A DNA stretch of 64,000 bases from Amborella trichopoda (lineage: Eukaryota; Streptophyta; Magnoliopsida; Amborellales; Amborellaceae). How positions within the stretch are numbered: the first letter of the stretch is position 1; the number at the start of each line of letters is the position of its first letter. The notes beneath the pieces are model-generated. The model made no database searches and had not been told where the DNA came from. It worked only from the letters and a program-made list of their open reading frames with translations. Where the stretch lies: assembly GCF_000471905.2 (NCBI RefSeq), contig NW_006499651.1, positions 561,108-625,107 on the forward strand. Reading direction: 5' to 3'. The position numbers and the translations under genes were made by a program. Shown in pieces: positions 59,501-64,000 of the stretch.

Positions 59501-60404
59501 CCATAGTGTTTGAAGGAAATAGTGATGTAAGTTGGTGCATGGAACTCAAAGAGTTATTATCCACATCCAGATAGATATTCACCTTATGTGGTGGAGACCA
59601 TCATGGAGATCAAAGAAATAAACATATCTCAGGTCCACTATAGAGTCAAAGTTCATCGCACTAGACATATTGCACACAAGCATTACTCCATCCAAATATT
59701 GATAATAGGTGGAGTGGTAAGTCTAGAATTTATAAGGTCAAAATAAAATTTGGTCGATCCCTTGACAAAAAAACTTGAAAAGGAAGACATCGGTCGAATG
59801 TCAAGTAGAATGGGGCTAGAATCTATTGAGTAACCATCAAAGGTGGGAACCCAATTTAGGCTTTTTGTTACCTCAAGAAGTTGAGAATCAATGTGGTAAA
59901 AACAAGTTGTTCCGATGGTAAGTTGGATCACTAGACATGAATAAATTATTTGTAAGCACCCATTTTAGAAAGATCCTTACAATTGATAATGCTAATGATG
60001 ACCTGCATAAAAGGAGGTTGAGCCATGCTTGATAACTATATGATTGGCATCAGTTAGGATGTCTCATCTGCAGGGGCACCCTTGATAGACTCACCTATAT
60101 GAATGTGGAAGTTAAAGCTGCTACATAGAGGATTGGACTCATGTTTAGAGTGCTAATGAAAATTGAGATATCAGCTCAAAGCCTATAACAAGTTGGCAGT
60201 GTATAAAGAGTCATCAGGGAGTGCATATCATTTGTATGTTGTGCTACCAATATGTTGGATAAGGTCCTTGTTCTGAAGCTATATGCTACACTAGAACTTG
60301 ATGTACTTTACAGTACATGCATTAAGTAGAGGTTTAAATCAAAAGATACATGTCGATAGCATATGTTGCGTAATGTTTTCATGTAATTTTGAAATACAGG
60401 TGGA
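56540..60404 (+). mobile_element. Ty1/copia retrotransposon fossil, copy 2
   Basis: The same family as the element at the window start: matching gag stretch (about 56560-56870), protease/pre-integrase (about 56930-57470), integrase (about 57480-58150), reverse transcriptase (about 58320-59200), RNase H region (about 59230-59700) and the same non-coding 3' tract (about 59790-60400, 'gtgggaacccaa' and 'aatgtggtaaaaacaa'). The 5' LTR and start of gag are missing. It is heavily broken, with at least ten disruptions, and appears at least as old as copy 1. Confidence 0.85.
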
Positions 60405-60650
60405 AATTGTTGTGTTGGTGCTTTGGGAAAATGCATTAAAATATTTCAAAATAATATCCCTTGTGTTCCATAGTACAAATCATGCAATAGATTAACTAAA
60501 ACCACTCTCTCCTACAATTTCCTCTGCTAACTAACCATTAGCATCAATAGAGTCATCAATGCTTATGTCTCGACCCATGGTATCCTCTATATAGTTCTTT
60601 ATATTGAAATTATAGTCTCTTCTCCATTGTAAAAGGTATTGCTTTAAAAA
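60405..60650 (+). mobile_element. Possible 3' LTR remnant of copia copy 2
   Basis: The sequence from TGTTGTGTTGG onward follows a purine-rich stretch and resembles the corresponding border of copy 1 over a short distance ('aaatatttcaaaataa' type). The LTR is cut short or worn where the L1 fragment begins, so the end is uncertain. Confidence 0.35.
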
Positions 60651-63000
60651 CATGAGTTTTTTTAAAGACTTTATAACCAACCCAACCCATTACTTCAGTT
60701 CGACACTAAACATCCTTGATAAGATCAACAACCCCTTTTTCCTCCAACCATGTAGCCTCCAATCTAATAGGCCTATGACCATTAGAACTCAAATCTATTT
60801 ACAACATGATTGCTGTATGGTCAGAGGAAAACTTCCCCATCGCATTTACCTTGACCAAAGGGAACTGAGAATCCCAATTGTTGGACACCAAAAAGTGACC
60901 CAACTTAATGAGAATCAAATTATGTATATAGTTATTAGACCAAGTGAAGATTGAGTCATTCAAAGGTGGTTCAATAATCCCATGAGAGATTATAAAATCA
61001 TTAAACATTCTCATGTTTGAATTCAAAGTAACATTCAAAGAAGTCTCATCCAACCGTCTGATAAAATTAAAATCTCCGCAATACATAAAGGAAGATAATA
61101 ATATCTGACAAGTCCTGCAAAAAGGAACTTACAAAGATTGAGAGTTTGGGCCACAAACATTAATCAGAAGCCATCTAAAAGAAAAAAAATGGTCTTTCAA
61201 AACTATTGCAATCAAATTGTCTCGCAAAAACACTAAAATCTCCGCAATACATAAAAGAAGATAATAATATCTGACAAGTCCTGCAAAAAGGAACTTACAA
61301 AGATTGAGAGTTTGGGCCACAAATATTAATCAGAAGCCATCTAAAAGAAAAAAAATTGTCTTTCAAAACTATTGCAATCAAATTGTCTCACAAAAATACA
61401 TCCAAATATACAAAAACTAAAGCATCCAAAATTAAGCATAACCCACCCGATGCCACAAGAGCATCCACACCCAAATAACCATTAGGTCCACAACCCAAAA
61501 ACCAGTAACATACCTGAAAGACAGAGTAGGAAGATTAGTTTCTTGAAGCATTAGAATTTTTGGCTTGTATCTACGAACCAGCACTGCCAACTTCTGTTTA
61601 TGGCACGTACTTCCCAATCCCCAGACACTCCAGCTAAGGATCTTCATTAAAGTTAGAAATCTCTTCAATTCTAGCAATGGAGGTATCATTTGCAGAATAT
61701 TAACTTGAACTATCTCCTTAGAACCACAAAACCCCAAATTTTGAGAGCCAGTAAAACCAAAGGATCTATGAGCTCCCAAACCTGTCTCTTGTTCCACCAC
61801 AACCCTCCTCTCCCCCCCTCCCCACACTCTAGTACGACTCTAAGAAATCTCTCGCTCTATTTACCTTTCATCACTATCAATCCCATCTTTTACGTTGCCC
61901 ATGGTACATACCTTCCCAAAAGGCATGTGAACTTCCTTCTCAAGAAACTGCCCATTACTCATACCCTTAAAACACCCTTCACCCCTATCATTCTGATTAA
62001 TACCCCGGGAGTCCATCTCTAGCTCTTTTCTTTTATCAAAAAAAGAAATTTCTATTTTTCTACCAAAAGAACCTTCAATTGATCATGAGGACTCTGATTT
62101 GGAATTAGAAACCGATGGTATTGATTTTACAACCTTCTTTTTAGGAATCCGTATCTTTTTCATTTTCAAATTTGAAAAAGAGTAATTTGACACCTTAATG
62201 ATCTCACATCCCTACTATTGACACGTGGCCTACTTTCTCCTTGGAAAACTATTTTTACCGCAGAAGACCTTTCTCTCTTATGCAATTCCTAAACATTCCT
62301 TTGTGCTTTGGGATCATAAGTAGATCTCTTTGTTAAAAGAACTTTCACCCAATCATCCTGTGGAGATAGTAATTCAAAAGTACCACTACTGTCATCTTTG
62401 ACCCCAACCTCTTGAGCCATTTGGACTTTTGCTCCTTCAGCATATACATCAATAAGAAAGTCCTCATTATTGACTTCAACGCGAATTTTATTAGGAAAAG
62501 GTACAAAACCATTTCTAAGAACCTTCATCCTAACAAAGGATAAATCTATACTATTTAAAGACTCCTAGTCTATACCCACAAAATCCCCACAAAGATTGCA
62601 CAAATCTTGAAAAACACCCATGTTCCAAGCATGAAGCGGAATACCCCATAATCTAATCCAAACTAGACTCTTTGGAACATAAAAAATGTGAGAGGTATTC
62701 TTCCAAATATCTAAGGTCAATAACTCACCATAGCTTGATACGGAGAACATTCTTCACCTCATCCTCAAATGTTATAAGGAAAATTAATCGGCCATCACCC
62801 ATCCCTTTTACAAGTGGTTCATAGGTTAAGGCCTAAACAAATAGTTTGAGAGAGGTGAAAGAGAACCGACAATCACACAAGAAGTATGAAAAGAAGACTC
62901 ACCTCTACCAAAAGCCACCGAAGGGATGACAGCACTCTGCTCATATATCTCTCCTTATGCTTCTTCCACCTTTGCATCGCCTCTCCCTCTCAAGAACCCT
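60650..63000 (-). mobile_element. L1-type LINE fragment, minus strand
   Basis: Reading on the minus strand from the right: an ORF1 segment of the DUF4283/zinc-knuckle type (WIRLWGIPLHAWNMGVF near 62640), an ORF1 C-terminal segment (62289-62528), then the endonuclease (MKILSWSVWGLGS near 61640; CGDFNFIRRLDETSLN near 61060; FTWSN and SSDHTAIML near 60830). The reverse transcriptase is missing. Stops and frame changes show it is dead. It is a different, diverged L1 lineage from the inverted pair at 38300-41860. Confidence 0.78.
61071..61400. repeat. Tandem duplication of 166 bp within the L1 fragment
   Basis: The unit beginning 'aatctccgcaatacataaa' at 61071 is repeated from 61237 with only a few differences, through 'tgcaatcaaattgtct'. 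The near identity shows the duplication is younger than the L1 decay around it. Confidence 0.85.
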
Positions 63001-63159
63001 CTTTCAACAAATTTTGACTTTGAAAAACAAGATAAATAATGCATCAGTTGCAACTTGTGATTCTAAATCTTTTTTAATATGTTTATAGATTTTTTTTTTT
63101 AGTTGGATTTATGGTTACTTTTAAGATAAGTTTGGATGAAAATAACAATTGTATAAATG

Positions 63160-63770
63160 CCTTTAGAGATTCTCTATCCATATATCTTTTTTTGACATAT
63201 CTCTCTATCCATGCTTTCTCTTTCCATATAGCTCTCTCTCACATCTCTCTCTTATCTACGTCTCTTTCTCTCTCTCCCCTAAAGATGGAGATTCACTCAT
63301 TTTTTTTAGGAGTCTTTTTCTTTCTCTCTCTCCACTGAAGATGGAGATTCACTCATTTTTTTTAGGAATCTTTCTCTATTTCTCACTAAAGATGGATAGT
63401 ATGCATATCTCTCTATCCATATAGCTCTCTTTTCATATATGTATCTCTCTCTATCTATATATGCATCTCTCTCTATCCATATATCTTTTTTCGACATATC
63501 CTTCTATCCACGCTTTCTCTTTCCATATAGCTCTCTCTCGCATCGCTTTTTAATCCATGTCTCTTTCTTTCTCTCTCCCCTAAAGATGGAGATTCACTCA
63601 TCTATTTTAGGAGTCTTTCTCTCATATCTCTCTCTTATCTATGCCTCTTTCTTTCTCTCTCCCCTAAACATGGAGGTTCACTCATTTATTTTAGGAGTGT
63701 CTCTCTATTTCTCACTAAAGCTGGGTAGTATGCATCTCTCTCTAAAGTGAGATACACATCTCTCTCTACC
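63160..63770. repeat. CT-rich degenerate minisatellite
   Basis: A unit including 'ctctctatccatat', 'tctctttctctctctccc', 'aagatggagattcactca' and 'ttttaggagtctttctc' recurs about four or five times (around 63283, 63338, 63583, 63668) with varied spacing. Open frames here are composed of repeats. Confidence 0.75.
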
Positions 63771-64000
63771 TAAAAATGTGGAATGTCCTACCATCTCTAT
63801 AGCACTATAGCATCAAGATCATTTTTTAATTTTCTAATACGTGTCCATTTTTTAACTCTCGCTTAATAATGTAGTATATATAAAAACAAATAATTTATAA
63901 AGAGGTATCAGATCTTTTGCAAACTATATTCACATTAATCATTTCAAAGAAAAGGGAAAATTCCAAATGTGCATATTTTTTAAGCACCTTGCTTTATGAA
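63771..64000. other. Window end, nothing recognised
   Basis: AT-rich sequence with no gene or repeat that I could support. Confidence 0.4.

Noticed and set aside
63111-63750. Serine/leucine-rich open frames
   Set aside because: They are read-through of CT-rich degenerate repeats.

Overview
The window is nuclear DNA of a flowering plant. Evidence: two spliced genes with GT-AG introns belonging to plant families (a DUF936 protein and a vacuolar sorting receptor), long AT-rich introns, CT-rich 5' leaders, Ty1/copia, L1 and RTE retroelements, and many small TIR elements with clean 8- or 9-bp target duplications. The species cannot be named from the sequence. The repeat load suggests a medium to large genome.

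Layout: 1-4250 is a decayed Ty1/copia copy with a probable 3' LTR, cut by the window edge. 4500-11950 is a belt of small DNA transposons: one hAT element, one Mutator-like element with long TIRs holding tandem hairpin units, and several MITEs of one family about 380 bp long. 12456-21419 (+) is a DUF936-family gene of four coding exons whose conserved tail lies in another frame. Its introns hold an assembly gap, a tandem duplication, a small LTR fossil and an 825-bp hAT element. 21420-27600 is intergenic with a hAT element, MITEs and AT-rich DNA.

27983-51013 (+) is a 12-exon vacuolar sorting receptor gene whose joined exons give an open frame of 629 residues. Intron 7 is about 16 kb and holds LINE pieces, a hAT element carrying an RTE LINE, a second hAT element inside a GC-rich repeat, two L1 copies in head-to-head inverted orientation around an N gap, a GATC-rich block of unknown origin, and a fragment resembling group-II-type reverse transcriptase.

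51014-56500 is intergenic with more MITEs and AT-rich DNA. 56540-60650 is a second decayed copy of the same copia family. 60650-63000 is an L1 fragment on the minus strand with a recent 166-bp tandem duplication, and 63160-63770 is CT-rich degenerate repeat.

The two host genes are independent housekeeping-type genes in the same orientation; nothing links them in one pathway. I found no convincing new biological system. The most useful observations are the nested, TSD-delimited transposon history, the hairpin-unit TIR family, the inverted L1 pair in a transcribed intron, and the GATC-rich repeat at two places.
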